A stretch of 64,000 nt of DNA, taken from assembly GCA_910578545.1 (NCBI GenBank), contig CAJTPT010000001.1, positions 353,481 to 417,480 of the forward strand. The letters run 5' to 3'. Positions within the stretch are counted from its first letter, which is position 1, and each line of letters begins with the position of its first letter. Shown piece after piece: positions 43,572 through 50,958 of this stretch. This stretch comes from an uncultured Christensenella sp. GTDB taxonomy: Bacteria; Bacillota; Clostridia; Christensenellales; Pumilibacteraceae. A program made the position numbers and the translations under genes. The notes below the pieces were generated by a model that was not told the origin of the DNA, made no database searches, and saw only the letters and a program-made list of their open reading frames with translations.

Positions 43572-44675
43572 ATGAAAATCGAATGCAACGGCAATGATTT
43601 GTGCGACGCGGTCGCAAAGGTTATCAAAGCGGTCCCAGCACGCTCGACCAATCCCATTCTCGAAGGAATCAAGCTGGTCGCCGAGGACGGTACTCTTACG
43701 CTTACGGCGACGGACCTCGAGCTTTCCATCGAGCACATGATACGTGCCAACGTTATCGAAAGCGGCGAAGCCGTTGTGCCCGGCAAGCTGTTCGGCGATT
43801 TCGTAAAAAAGCTGACCTCTCAAACGATTGTGCTTACCGCAACTTCTTCGCGGCTTAAAATCGACTACGAGCGCAGTGAAGGCGAGTTCGGTTGCTTCCC
43901 TGCCGAACAGTTCCCCGAGGTCAACCGCATAGAGGACACTCAGCACTTCGAGCTGAAAAACGCCGACCTCAAGGATCTTGTCAATAAAGTTGCGTTTTCG
44001 GTATGCACCGACGACTCGCACCCCACGCTAAAGGGCGTGCTTTTGGAAATAACCGAGAGCGAAGTCGTTGCCGTCACCACCGACGGCTACCGTCTTGCAA
44101 AGTGCGTCAAGCCGCTTATAGCGACTACGGCAAGCACCAGCATAACAGTGCCCGTTCGCGCGGTTATGGAAATCTCACGCTTGCTATCCGACAACGACGA
44201 GCAGGTCAAGCTGTATCTGCACAAAAACTTCCTTATGGCGCAGGTGGACGCCACGACGGTCACCACTCGACTTATCGACGGATCGTTCGTCAACTACCGC
44301 CAAATCATTCCTCAGCATTTCGACACGCAAGTGTACATTCCCAAAGCATTATTCGAGGACGCAATCGACCGCGCGGTGCTTATGGCGCGTTCGGAAAAGA
44401 ACAACAACCTCGTGCGCTTTGATATTTCGCAGTCCAACATGACGGTCAGCTCGCACAGCGAGGCAGGCAACGTAGAGGAAAACATTCCCGTCAACACCGA
44501 CGGCACCGACCTTGCTATTTCATTTAACGCGCGGTACTTTACAGAGTTCCTGCACTGCATGGCGTGCGAAACGATAGTCCTTAACCTCACCAATTCCACG
44601 TCGGTATGCGTAGTATCGCCCGTCGGCGACACCGAGGATTATATCTACCTCGTACTTCCCGTACGCAGTATTTAA
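43572..44675 (+). CDS. dnaN: DNA polymerase III sliding clamp (beta subunit)
   Basis: 367 residues, full length, three clamp domains. Forms a dimeric ring that tethers DNA polymerases to the template. Typical segments: MKIECNGNDLCDAV at the start, HPTLKGVLLEI and TTDGYRLAKC in domain 2, RLIDGSFVNYRQIIP, and the C-terminal YIYLVLPVRSI. It is not next to dnaA or recF here, and no cluster of DnaA boxes is visible, so this is not the usual origin arrangement. First gene of a likely four-gene operon. Confidence 0.96.
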   Translation: MKIECNGNDLCDAVAKVIKAVPARSTNPILEGIKLVAEDGTLTLTATDLELSIEHMIRANVIESGEAVVPGKLFGDFVKKLTSQTIVLTATSSRLKIDYERSEGEFGCFPAEQFPEVNRIEDTQHFELKNADLKDLVNKVAFSVCTDDSHPTLKGVLLEITESEVVAVTTDGYRLAKCVKPLIATTASTSITVPVRAVMEISRLLSDNDEQVKLYLHKNFLMAQVDATTVTTRLIDGSFVNYRQIIPQHFDTQVYIPKALFEDAIDRAVLMARSEKNNNLVRFDISQSNMTVSSHSEAGNVEENIPVNTDGTDLAISFNARYFTEFLHCMACETIVLNLTNSTSVCVVSPVGDTEDYIYLVLPVRSI

Positions 44676-44716
44676 CCTATACCCGACCGCAGTTTTAACT
44701 TTTTACAGGAGTTTTT

Positions 44717-45838
44717 ATGAAAACCGATATAAACACCGTACTTAACACACTCGTCGCTTACGCAACGGATAACCTTATGCTCGACCCGCTTGACTATGGC
44801 TACACGCTTAACCGCCTTGCCTCGGTAGTGGGCGTACCCTGCCCCAAGATGCAGGATGTCGACGGCGACGTTTCGCTCGACGAGCTTTTGGACGCGCTTA
44901 CCGTCGCGGTACCCACCGCCGATAAAGCCGCGGTCATGGACGTGCTTTTCCCCATGCCGCGCACGGTAAACATGCACTTCGGCGCCAAGCTCGAGCGCAA
45001 TCCCGAAAAGGCATTTGAACTATTGTACGATCTGTACGCGCACGGCTATCACGTTGTTTCAACGTCCGACGGCGCGGAAAGCGACGGATATTATACCTAC
45101 ACCGCCAACGGCGTTACACCGCTTAAAGCCGCCGCGCTCACTGTCGGCGACGAAACGCTTTACTACGCACCCAAATGCGTATACAACCGCGTGGCGACGC
45201 TTGACAATCCCGACATACTTACCGACGATCTTATCATGCGCGAGGTCGCCTTTGCCGCCAAGTACGGCGAGGCTATAGCCGCCCGCATAGGCGCCGGCGC
45301 CGACTATATGTGCTGTGCCGAAACGCCGCTTAGTAAAGCGCCCGTCAAGACCGTAGTGTCGGACGGCGCGGTCAAAATCAATCTTATAAAGTACCCCGTG
45401 CCCGCTCTGTCGTTTACCGGCATTGCCAAAAACGCGGTCGTGCGCGAGGTCGGAAGTGTGGTAAAGGCAGTCACCGAAGCGGGCGTGCCCTGCGTAGTTG
45501 CGGCAGATAACACCAACGGCGTAACACTTTATGTAGTATTTGCAAAAGAGCTTGGCGCTTCCGAGTTCATCACGGACGGCGGCGCGTTGTCCGCATGCGG
45601 CGTAGTAGCCGCCAAAGACTGCTCGCCTCTTTTGTCCGTTCTCGAAAAAGGCACGGCGCTTTCCACCGACCTTGCCGAGTACAGACCGATTTACGACAAG
45701 ATCGGCGGAGTCAAGCACGGCAAGAACGCAATCAAAGAGCTCGGATCGGCGCTAATCGCAATGTATCTTCCCCTACTCACCGCCGCGGCTTCCGCGACCG
45801 AAGAGCAAGCCGTAGCGTTTGCCGCCGCAAAACAGTAA
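44717..45838 (+). CDS. Divergent GalT-like (Firmicutes-type) N-terminal domain protein
   Basis: 373 residues. The first 115 residues resemble the N-terminus of the Firmicutes-type galactose-1-phosphate uridylyltransferase (TLVAYATDNLMLDP, then DALTVAVPTADKAAVMDVLFPMPRTVN followed by NPEKAFELLYDLY). The rest does not keep the catalytic HxH region or the Cys/His metal sites, and the protein is shorter than GalT (about 490). It may be a degenerate or repurposed relative, not an active transferase. Similarity is by recall of family motifs. TTTACAGGAG precedes the ATG; 41 bp after dnaN. Confidence 0.5.
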   Translation: MKTDINTVLNTLVAYATDNLMLDPLDYGYTLNRLASVVGVPCPKMQDVDGDVSLDELLDALTVAVPTADKAAVMDVLFPMPRTVNMHFGAKLERNPEKAFELLYDLYAHGYHVVSTSDGAESDGYYTYTANGVTPLKAAALTVGDETLYYAPKCVYNRVATLDNPDILTDDLIMREVAFAAKYGEAIAARIGAGADYMCCAETPLSKAPVKTVVSDGAVKINLIKYPVPALSFTGIAKNAVVREVGSVVKAVTEAGVPCVVAADNTNGVTLYVVFAKELGASEFITDGGALSACGVVAAKDCSPLLSVLEKGTALSTDLAEYRPIYDKIGGVKHGKNAIKELGSALIAMYLPLLTAAASATEEQAVAFAAAKQ

Positions 45839-45845
45839 AACGCAC

Positions 45846-46265
45846 ATGACCCAACAGGAACTTCAGGCGCTCAAAGCCAAAGTCGACGCAGACGACCCCG
45901 CCGCCATGTTTTTGTATGCAGAGGCCGTCCGCGCCGCTAACCCCGCCGAATATGAAAAATATATAGTGCTCGCGGCACAGCTCGGCGAGCCGCACGCCGC
46001 CGAATTGCTGGGCGATAAGTACCACGAGTTAGGCGACATGGAACGCGCTATGCAGTTTTACAGGACGGGTGCAAAGGGCGGGCTTTTGGACTGCTCGGTC
46101 AAGCTCGCGCTTTTAAAACTCGACTTCGACGAATACGCCGCAACGCGCGAGCTTGAAGAGCTTGCCGAAAGCGGCGTCCAGTCCGCATGCGCCGCACTCG
46201 CCGCATACTACAAATCCAAAGGCAACCGCAAGGAATATAATTTTTGGCGGTCGTTACTGAAATGA
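45846..46265 (+). CDS. Sel1/TPR-like repeat protein
   Basis: 139 residues from ATG 45846, 7 bp after the preceding stop. Consists of three or four antiparallel helical pairs with Sel1-type signatures (AAMFLYAEAV, AAQLGEPHAAELLGDKYHELGD, ALLKLDFDEY, SACAALAAYYKSKG). Such repeats bind partner proteins. Overlaps the next gene by ATGA, so the two are translationally coupled. Confidence 0.75.
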   Translation: MTQQELQALKAKVDADDPAAMFLYAEAVRAANPAEYEKYIVLAAQLGEPHAAELLGDKYHELGDMERAMQFYRTGAKGGLLDCSVKLALLKLDFDEYAATRELEELAESGVQSACAALAAYYKSKGNRKEYNFWRSLLK

Positions 46266-46960
46266 AAAATCCCCACGACGTATCTACCTACTCGACGGTA
46301 GACGAAGAACCGAACAAAACCGAAACGCCCGATGCGGCGGAAACGCCCGAAACGGTGGAAACGCCCGAAACGGCGGAAGCCGTTGACAAGCCCGCGGAAA
46401 AACGTAAAAAGCAAAAGCGCGAACTGTCGGGCGCGTACTACTACGTCGAAGTCGACGCGCAAAAGCTTGCAACCGCGTCGTTTGCGCGGACGGCGCTGAC
46501 TGTAATTGCGTTTTTGCTACAGCTAACCGTACAGATAATGCCGATACAGGCGGGCGCGGAATACGTCAGCAAACACATTTCGTCGTACGCATTCTTTTAC
46601 ATGCTGTTCACTATCTTCGGCGTGGGAGTCGTGTCGATTTGGCTGTGCATAATGAATATCGTGCGCTACAAGTTTGTCAAACGCATCCCGGTCGAGCATG
46701 CGCCCAAGGGCGGGTTTCAAAAACGCGCGTACTTCGGCGCGGAACTGTATATGGCGGTCAACGCCGTCATGCTCGTTTTTCAGCTCTCGTTTGTCTGTAT
46801 CAAATACGACGGCTGGGGACTTGCGGGACTGTTCATAACCGCCGCCGCGCTTGCCGCCGCAGTAGCCGCAAGACAGGTCACGCACCTAACGCTCAGACAT
46901 TCCGAGCATATCCCCGCCCCCGAGAATCCCGAACAAACGACCGAAACAACACAAGAATAA
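46262..46960 (+). CDS. Four-helix membrane protein, unknown function
   Basis: 232 residues from ATG 46262, overlapping the upstream stop. An acidic repetitive N-terminus (ETPDAAETPETVETPETAEA) precedes a basic linker and four transmembrane helices (about 80-98, 112-132, 165-185 and 190-208). The C-terminus is short and acidic. Last gene of the dnaN operon. No family recognised. Confidence 0.75.
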   Translation: MKNPHDVSTYSTVDEEPNKTETPDAAETPETVETPETAEAVDKPAEKRKKQKRELSGAYYYVEVDAQKLATASFARTALTVIAFLLQLTVQIMPIQAGAEYVSKHISSYAFFYMLFTIFGVGVVSIWLCIMNIVRYKFVKRIPVEHAPKGGFQKRAYFGAELYMAVNAVMLVFQLSFVCIKYDGWGLAGLFITAAALAAAVAARQVTHLTLRHSEHIPAPENPEQTTETTQE

Positions 46961-46967
46961 AAAATTA

Positions 46968-46999
46968 AACGGTTGGGTGATCCCAAGCCGTTTTTTAAT
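46968..46999 (+). terminator. Terminator of the dnaN operon
   Basis: AACGGTTGGG-TGAT-CCCAAGCCGTT followed by TTTT, 8 bp past the stop. Confidence 0.85.
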
Positions 47000-47012
47000 G
47001 CTAAATTCCGAA

Positions 47013-47435
47013 TTAAACAATCCCGTATCTCTTAATGCAATCGAGCCGAACACGTTCTACGGCATTGCCGAGCGTGCGCATACGCGAATGAAAGTCCTCG
47101 AGCTTGAGGTACGCCCTGTCAAAGTTTTTTGAACGCTCTGCGCCCGTGCAGTACATATAATCGGCATACGATTGGTGCACAAGCCAATTACGCACCGTGC
47201 GGATTTGGTTGAGCAATCTGTAATCGTCAGGATGCAAATACGGACGCCCGTCGCTGTTGTCAAGCCGCTCGAGCTCGGCAAGCACGTCGCCGAGCGGACT
47301 TTTTTCCACACGGTCATAATTATCGTCAAAGTCGCCGTTCTTCATCGCCGCGTAAATAATCTTGACGTCGTGCTCGATACGCTGACACTGCATTACCGTT
47401 TCCGCAAGCTTTGTGTTAAAATTCCGTTGATCCAT
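47013..47435 (-). CDS. HEPN-like helical protein
   Basis: 140 residues from ATG 47435, which follows AAAGGAATAACT. All-helical, with RNWLVH at residues 82-87, the R-x4-H signature of HEPN domains, which are often RNA-cleaving toxins or effectors. Preceding helices carry IEHDVKIIYAAMKNGD. No MNT nucleotidyltransferase or antitoxin neighbour is visible. It lies 34 bp downstream of the radical SAM gene in the same direction and may share its transcript. RNase activity is inference from one motif. Confidence 0.6.
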   Translation of the reverse strand: MDQRNFNTKLAETVMQCQRIEHDVKIIYAAMKNGDFDDNYDRVEKSPLGDVLAELERLDNSDGRPYLHPDDYRLLNQIRTVRNWLVHQSYADYMYCTGAERSKNFDRAYLKLEDFHSRMRTLGNAVERVRLDCIKRYGIV

Positions 47436-47469
47436 AGTTATTCCTTTTGGGTTGTGTTTCGCCCCCCGA

Positions 47470-48339
47470 TTAAAAGTTAAATCCGATTTGCTCGAAGCGC
47501 TTTTGTGGGAACTCGTGCAGGTACGCAAAAATCCTGTCGTTGTCGTGCATTATGCCGTACTTATTGCACAGCGCGCGGAACAGCTTTATAAGCGAATTGC
47601 CGATTGGCGAATTAACCTCGTAGCTATTGCCGTAACGGCTGATATACTTTTCCTTCAGCCCGGGAAACAGCTCGTCGAGCTTGGAATAAAAATACTGGCG
47701 GTTGCCGTCGCGAAGAGTCAACCCCATGCCGAAGTTGACGATCCCCTTTACCCCGCTTTCGGCGCAGTAGTCCACAATAGCGGTTATGTTTTCCGCCGTA
47801 TCGTTTATATACGGCAGAATAGGACACAGCCAAACAACCGTCGGTATGCCGTTATCGCGCAAAACCTTGAGCGCTTCCACTCGCTCGCGCGTAGAGCTGA
47901 CGTTTGGCTCTATCTTTTTGCATAGCTCCTCGTCCGCAGTCGTCAAAGTCATTTGCACGACAAACTTGGTTTTTTCGTTTATCTGTTTTATTAGGTCGAG
48001 GTCGCGCAGTATATCGGCGGACTTGGTCTGCACGCACATGCCGAACCCACGCGCAAGCACAAGTTCCATCGCCCGCCGCATAACCCCAAGCTCGCGCTCG
48101 AGCGGTATGTACGGGTCGCACATAGCGCCGGTGCCTATCATGCACTTTTTGCGCTTGCGACTAAGCTCTGCCGCCAATAGGTCTATGGCGTTGGACTTGA
48201 CCTCGACGTCCTCAAACTCGTGCGTAAAATTATAGCACGCGCTTCGCGTGTCGCAGTATATACAGCCGTGCGTACAGCCGCGAAACACGTTCATGCCGTT
48301 GTTTGCCGACAGTATTCCCTTTGCTTCGGTGTAGTGCAT
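47470..48339 (-). CDS. Radical SAM protein (SPL/Rv2578c-like)
   Basis: 289 residues. The [4Fe-4S] motif CTHGCIYC (CxxxCxxC) at about residues 22-29 binds SAM. The surrounding GMNVFRGCTHGC and the later MIGTGAMCDPYIPLE, VQTKSADILRDLDLI and TVVWLCPILPYINDT match the spore-photoproduct-lyase-like radical SAM group of unknown substrate. There is no lyase-specific Cys to prove a repair function. Preceded by a 76-nt shared leader and a promoter embedded in an intergenic repeat. Confidence 0.88.
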   Translation of the reverse strand: MHYTEAKGILSANNGMNVFRGCTHGCIYCDTRSACYNFTHEFEDVEVKSNAIDLLAAELSRKRKKCMIGTGAMCDPYIPLERELGVMRRAMELVLARGFGMCVQTKSADILRDLDLIKQINEKTKFVVQMTLTTADEELCKKIEPNVSSTRERVEALKVLRDNGIPTVVWLCPILPYINDTAENITAIVDYCAESGVKGIVNFGMGLTLRDGNRQYFYSKLDELFPGLKEKYISRYGNSYEVNSPIGNSLIKLFRALCNKYGIMHDNDRIFAYLHEFPQKRFEQIGFNF

Positions 48340-48377
48340 TATGCCCCCATAGCCTCGAGTTATCAGTTGTATAAGTA

Positions 48378-48453
48378 TAGCACAATCACAGATCGAGCCT
48401 TAGATTTCTTTGTAGATAAACGATATCTATATTTCCTTTCCGTAATTGTGATT
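48378..48453 (-). promoter_or_regulatory. 76-nt leader element, copy 2 (radical SAM gene)
   Basis: Same length and gap-free alignment as 43301-43376. Starts with AATCACAATTAC at the predicted transcription start, 7 nt from the -10, and closes with GTGATTGTGCTA. It lies 38 nt upstream of the start codon. Confidence 0.6.
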
Positions 48454-48459
48454 TGTTTT

Positions 48460-48598
48460 ATAATACAAGTGAAAAAGCTTGCTTGCAATGGCTTTGTCAC
48501 GCCGTATTTCAGCCAACGGCTATTATTCGCTTTTAGCAAATAAGTTTGCGATAGCAAAATAAAAACGAAGTTCTGTAAGCCGTGTAATGTTATTATAG
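48460..48598 (-). repeat. Promoter-carrying intergenic repeat, copy A
   Basis: 139 bp. Read on the minus strand, it begins ATAATAACATTACACGGCTT and ends with TTGCAA (48483-48488), 17 nt and TATTAT (48460-48465), a good outward promoter aimed at the radical SAM gene. Nearly identical ends and several internal blocks recur at 56310-56416; copy A has about 34 bp extra in the middle. Confidence 0.75.
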
Positions 48599-48651
48599 CA
48601 TATAACAATGCGATTGTCACCCGTAGGAGCGATATTTTTATATACAAAAAC

Positions 48652-48675
48652 CCGACGGGTTTGTCCGTCGGGTCA
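48652..48675. terminator. Terminator after the membrane protein gene
   Basis: CCCGACGG-GTTTGT-CCGTCGGG hairpin 25 bp past the stop of the gene at 48698, with TTTTTG on the minus-strand side. Confidence 0.7.
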
Positions 48676-48697
48676 ATAATGTAATATGACTTTTAGT

Positions 48698-49321
48698 TTA
48701 TATTTTTCCGAGTTTTTCTTCTATAAACGTAACGTTTCCGTCGTACGACCGCCAAAAGTTCCCTATTTCGTCGCGAAAAAGATTATAGCGTTTCATATAG
48801 TACGGCGAATCGGTATCATTATCCTCACGGTTATCAAAATACTTGAGCTTGCGCTTTCCAAAGGTTGTGTTCACTTCGTAATACTCCTCTGTCACAACAG
48901 GCTCACTGTCGTTGAGCGTGCCCGCTCCCGCAAAAACGGCAAACTGCTTGCTGAAAAATGCGTCTGTCACCGTATTGACAAACTGCGCAACGGTGTGCTT
49001 ATCCGTGATAAGATATACAATATAGTCTATTATTCTCAAAATTTGAACCAAAAGGAACAATGCAACCGACGGCAGTATGTACGGTAAAAACGATATTATC
49101 CACACTGCGAGCGAACCGGCGTTGCGATTGCCATAAACCGCCTTTGTAGCAAACCAATGCGCCAAAAACCCCAATCCCACAAAACCGACCGCCGCCAGTA
49201 TTATGCAATCCAAAAGCGTTATGGTCTGCCCGAGTATTCCGGGATCGATTAATCCGATAGCCAAAAACGCCCCGCCGCAACCATATGCCGAAACCGTTAA
49301 TATCCAACTCAATGCCAACAT
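48698..49321 (-). CDS. Membrane protein under XRE control, unknown function
   Basis: 207 residues with three transmembrane helices (about 5-27, 36-56 and 75-100) and a cytosolic or extracellular C-terminal half rich in Asp and Phe (YFDNREDNDTDSPYYMKRYN, WRSYDGNVTFIEE). No family recognised. Divergent from the XRE gene at 49471. Its consensus promoter overlaps an operator-like dyad, so it is probably the regulated partner. Confidence 0.75.
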   Translation of the reverse strand: MLALSWILTVSAYGCGGAFLAIGLIDPGILGQTITLLDCIILAAVGFVGLGFLAHWFATKAVYGNRNAGSLAVWIISFLPYILPSVALFLLVQILRIIDYIVYLITDKHTVAQFVNTVTDAFFSKQFAVFAGAGTLNDSEPVVTEEYYEVNTTFGKRKLKYFDNREDNDTDSPYYMKRYNLFRDEIGNFWRSYDGNVTFIEEKLGKI

Positions 49322-49381
49322 TTTTCTCCTTCGTACAAAAACAATTTGTTTTGTCTTGATAGCCTATCGCTGTCTAAGAAG

Positions 49382-49410
49382 ATAATAGCATAATACTATC
49401 GGGCTGTCAA
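49382..49410 (-). promoter_or_regulatory. Promoter of the membrane protein gene, overlapping an operator
   Basis: TTGACA (49405-49410), 17 nt, TATTAT (49382-49387) on the minus strand. The dyad ATAGCATAATACTAT (49385-49399) covers the -10 and spacer. Confidence 0.75.
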
Positions 49411-49448
49411 GCGTTTGATACTAATTTACTATAATATTTTTATTCTAA

Positions 49449-49463
49449 ATAGCAAAATGCTAT
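49449..49463. promoter_or_regulatory. Operator-like dyad before the XRE gene
   Basis: ATAGCA-AAA-TGCTAT, perfect dyad 8 bp upstream of the XRE start. It matches the site at 49385-49399 and implies autoregulation. Confidence 0.65.
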
Positions 49464-49470
49464 ATTAATT

Positions 49471-49800
49471 ATGATGAAAGAAACGTTTGCACAACGGCTT
49501 AAAAGCCTAAGGACGGAACACGGATTTTCACAACGCGACATTGCTCACAAACTAAACGTGGTGCAAGTTTCATATTTGCGTTGGGAACAGGGCAAAACAG
49601 AGCCTAACATAAATAACATTTGTGAGCTTAGCAGGCTTTTCGGCGTGACGGCGGATTATCTACTCGGCAACACCGACGAGTCGGATATGGTAGAAGCGTT
49701 TGCAGAGCCGAGCTATACCGCAGACGAAAAAAAATTAATCGAAAGCTATCGCAAGCTCGATAACGACAAACAATCGGCGCTTTTGAAGTTCTTACGATAA
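49471..49800 (+). CDS. XRE-family transcriptional regulator
   Basis: 109 residues. An HTH_3 domain (about 6-66; FSQRDIAHKLNVVQVSYLRWEQG) is followed by GVTADYLLGNTDES and a short helical tail (TADEKKLIESYRKLDNDKQSALLKF) of the type found in small prophage-like repressors. Two ATAGCAnAATnCTAT dyads in the upstream gap are the likely sites. ATGATG gives two adjacent possible starts. Confidence 0.88.
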   Translation: MMKETFAQRLKSLRTEHGFSQRDIAHKLNVVQVSYLRWEQGKTEPNINNICELSRLFGVTADYLLGNTDESDMVEAFAEPSYTADEKKLIESYRKLDNDKQSALLKFLR

Positions 49801-49824
49801 ACGCAGAATAAACGGCTAAATAAC

Positions 49825-49857
49825 AAACCCGATAAAGCTTTGTACCTTATCGGGTTT
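49825..49857 (+). terminator. Hairpin after the XRE gene
   Basis: AAACCCGATAA / TTATCGGGTTT, 11-bp stem between convergent genes; T-rich on both sides. Confidence 0.7.
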
Positions 49858-49876
49858 ATTGATTTGCGTTATTAAT

Positions 49877-50809
49877 TTAACGGTGACATCCGTTGCGACG
49901 CTCATGCGGATCGCGCGCCGCGGCAATTTCGCCCGCCTTGCGTATCTCTCTGTTGTGCCAAAGCAGCGACGGCACAAAGGTGAACGGGGATATTACGATG
50001 GCCGCCAACACACAAACGAATATGGTGCCGAAAAACACGACCGCCGCGACAAACCCGAGAAATATCTTTGTTACGATCAAGAATATCAATCCGTCGGGCG
50101 ACAGTGAAAAAATTATGCCGGGCAGGCTTATCACGTGTCCGCCCGCCGTGCACACTTCGCGCACCACGCCGTCCCAAACCATCTGCGAAGTAAACGTATA
50201 GCCGATTACGGCAAGAACGCAACCCGCGCCGAAATATATACCGAAATAGTTTCGGTTGTCAGGAAGCAAACCAAACACCAAGCCGGCAATAAATAACGCG
50301 GCCGCAGGAATAATCGCCGCCAACAGTCCGATCTTGCGCCATTTTTTGAGATCTCGCTGCGCGTACTCGACGGCGGCTTTTTTTCCAAGTTCCTCGGACT
50401 CCTTGGCCTTTTGCTTATTTATTTCGCGCTGTCTTTCCTCTTGCTCGAGAATCTCGGCACACGGCTTGCAAATCAGCTTTGGCTCCGTAGCGGCGGCCTC
50501 GCCGTCGTATACTACCTTGCCGCAATGAACGCACATGCCGAGCATGTTGGTTCCGACTGGCTGTTGCGGCGTCGGCTCGTACTCGGGCGCGGAATCTTGT
50601 TGAGGCTCTTCCTCTCCGCCATCTTCAAAGTAAGACAGCGACACGCCGAACAGCTTTGCCATGCGCGACATGGTGTCAAAGTCGGGCTGCGACTCGCCGC
50701 GTTCCCATTTGGACACAGCCTGGTACGTAACGCTGAGCGCGTCGCCCAGCTCGGCTTGAGTCATGTTGTTTTTCTTTCTCAGCCCTGCAATCTTTTCTCC
50801 GAAATTCAT
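49877..50809 (-). CDS. XRE-HTH membrane protein with a zinc ribbon
   Basis: 310 residues. HTH_3 (about 1-65; MTQAELGDALSVTYQAVSKWERG), a Pro/Gln linker, a zinc ribbon with CVHCGK and CKPC (about 92-120), a charged helix, then four hydrophobic segments (about 165-185, 190-212, 230-250 and 255-285). This HTH plus membrane design is common in Clostridia and suggests a membrane-bound regulator, but the signal is unknown. It ends in RDPHERRNGCHR. AATTCTCC gives GGAGAATT before the ATG. Confidence 0.82.
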   Translation of the reverse strand: MNFGEKIAGLRKKNNMTQAELGDALSVTYQAVSKWERGESQPDFDTMSRMAKLFGVSLSYFEDGGEEEPQQDSAPEYEPTPQQPVGTNMLGMCVHCGKVVYDGEAAATEPKLICKPCAEILEQEERQREINKQKAKESEELGKKAAVEYAQRDLKKWRKIGLLAAIIPAAALFIAGLVFGLLPDNRNYFGIYFGAGCVLAVIGYTFTSQMVWDGVVREVCTAGGHVISLPGIIFSLSPDGLIFLIVTKIFLGFVAAVVFFGTIFVCVLAAIVISPFTFVPSLLWHNREIRKAGEIAAARDPHERRNGCHR

Positions 50810-50958
50810 AGGCTCAAAATTCTCCTGTCAATAGTCGAACGTTTATAATTATTTATACCACAATTATATACTTTTTCGCCGAAAATTTCAATATTATTCT
50901 CTCAACCGTTAGTTGAATTGCCTATATTATCAGTAGAAAAGACCGCACGGGCACAATT

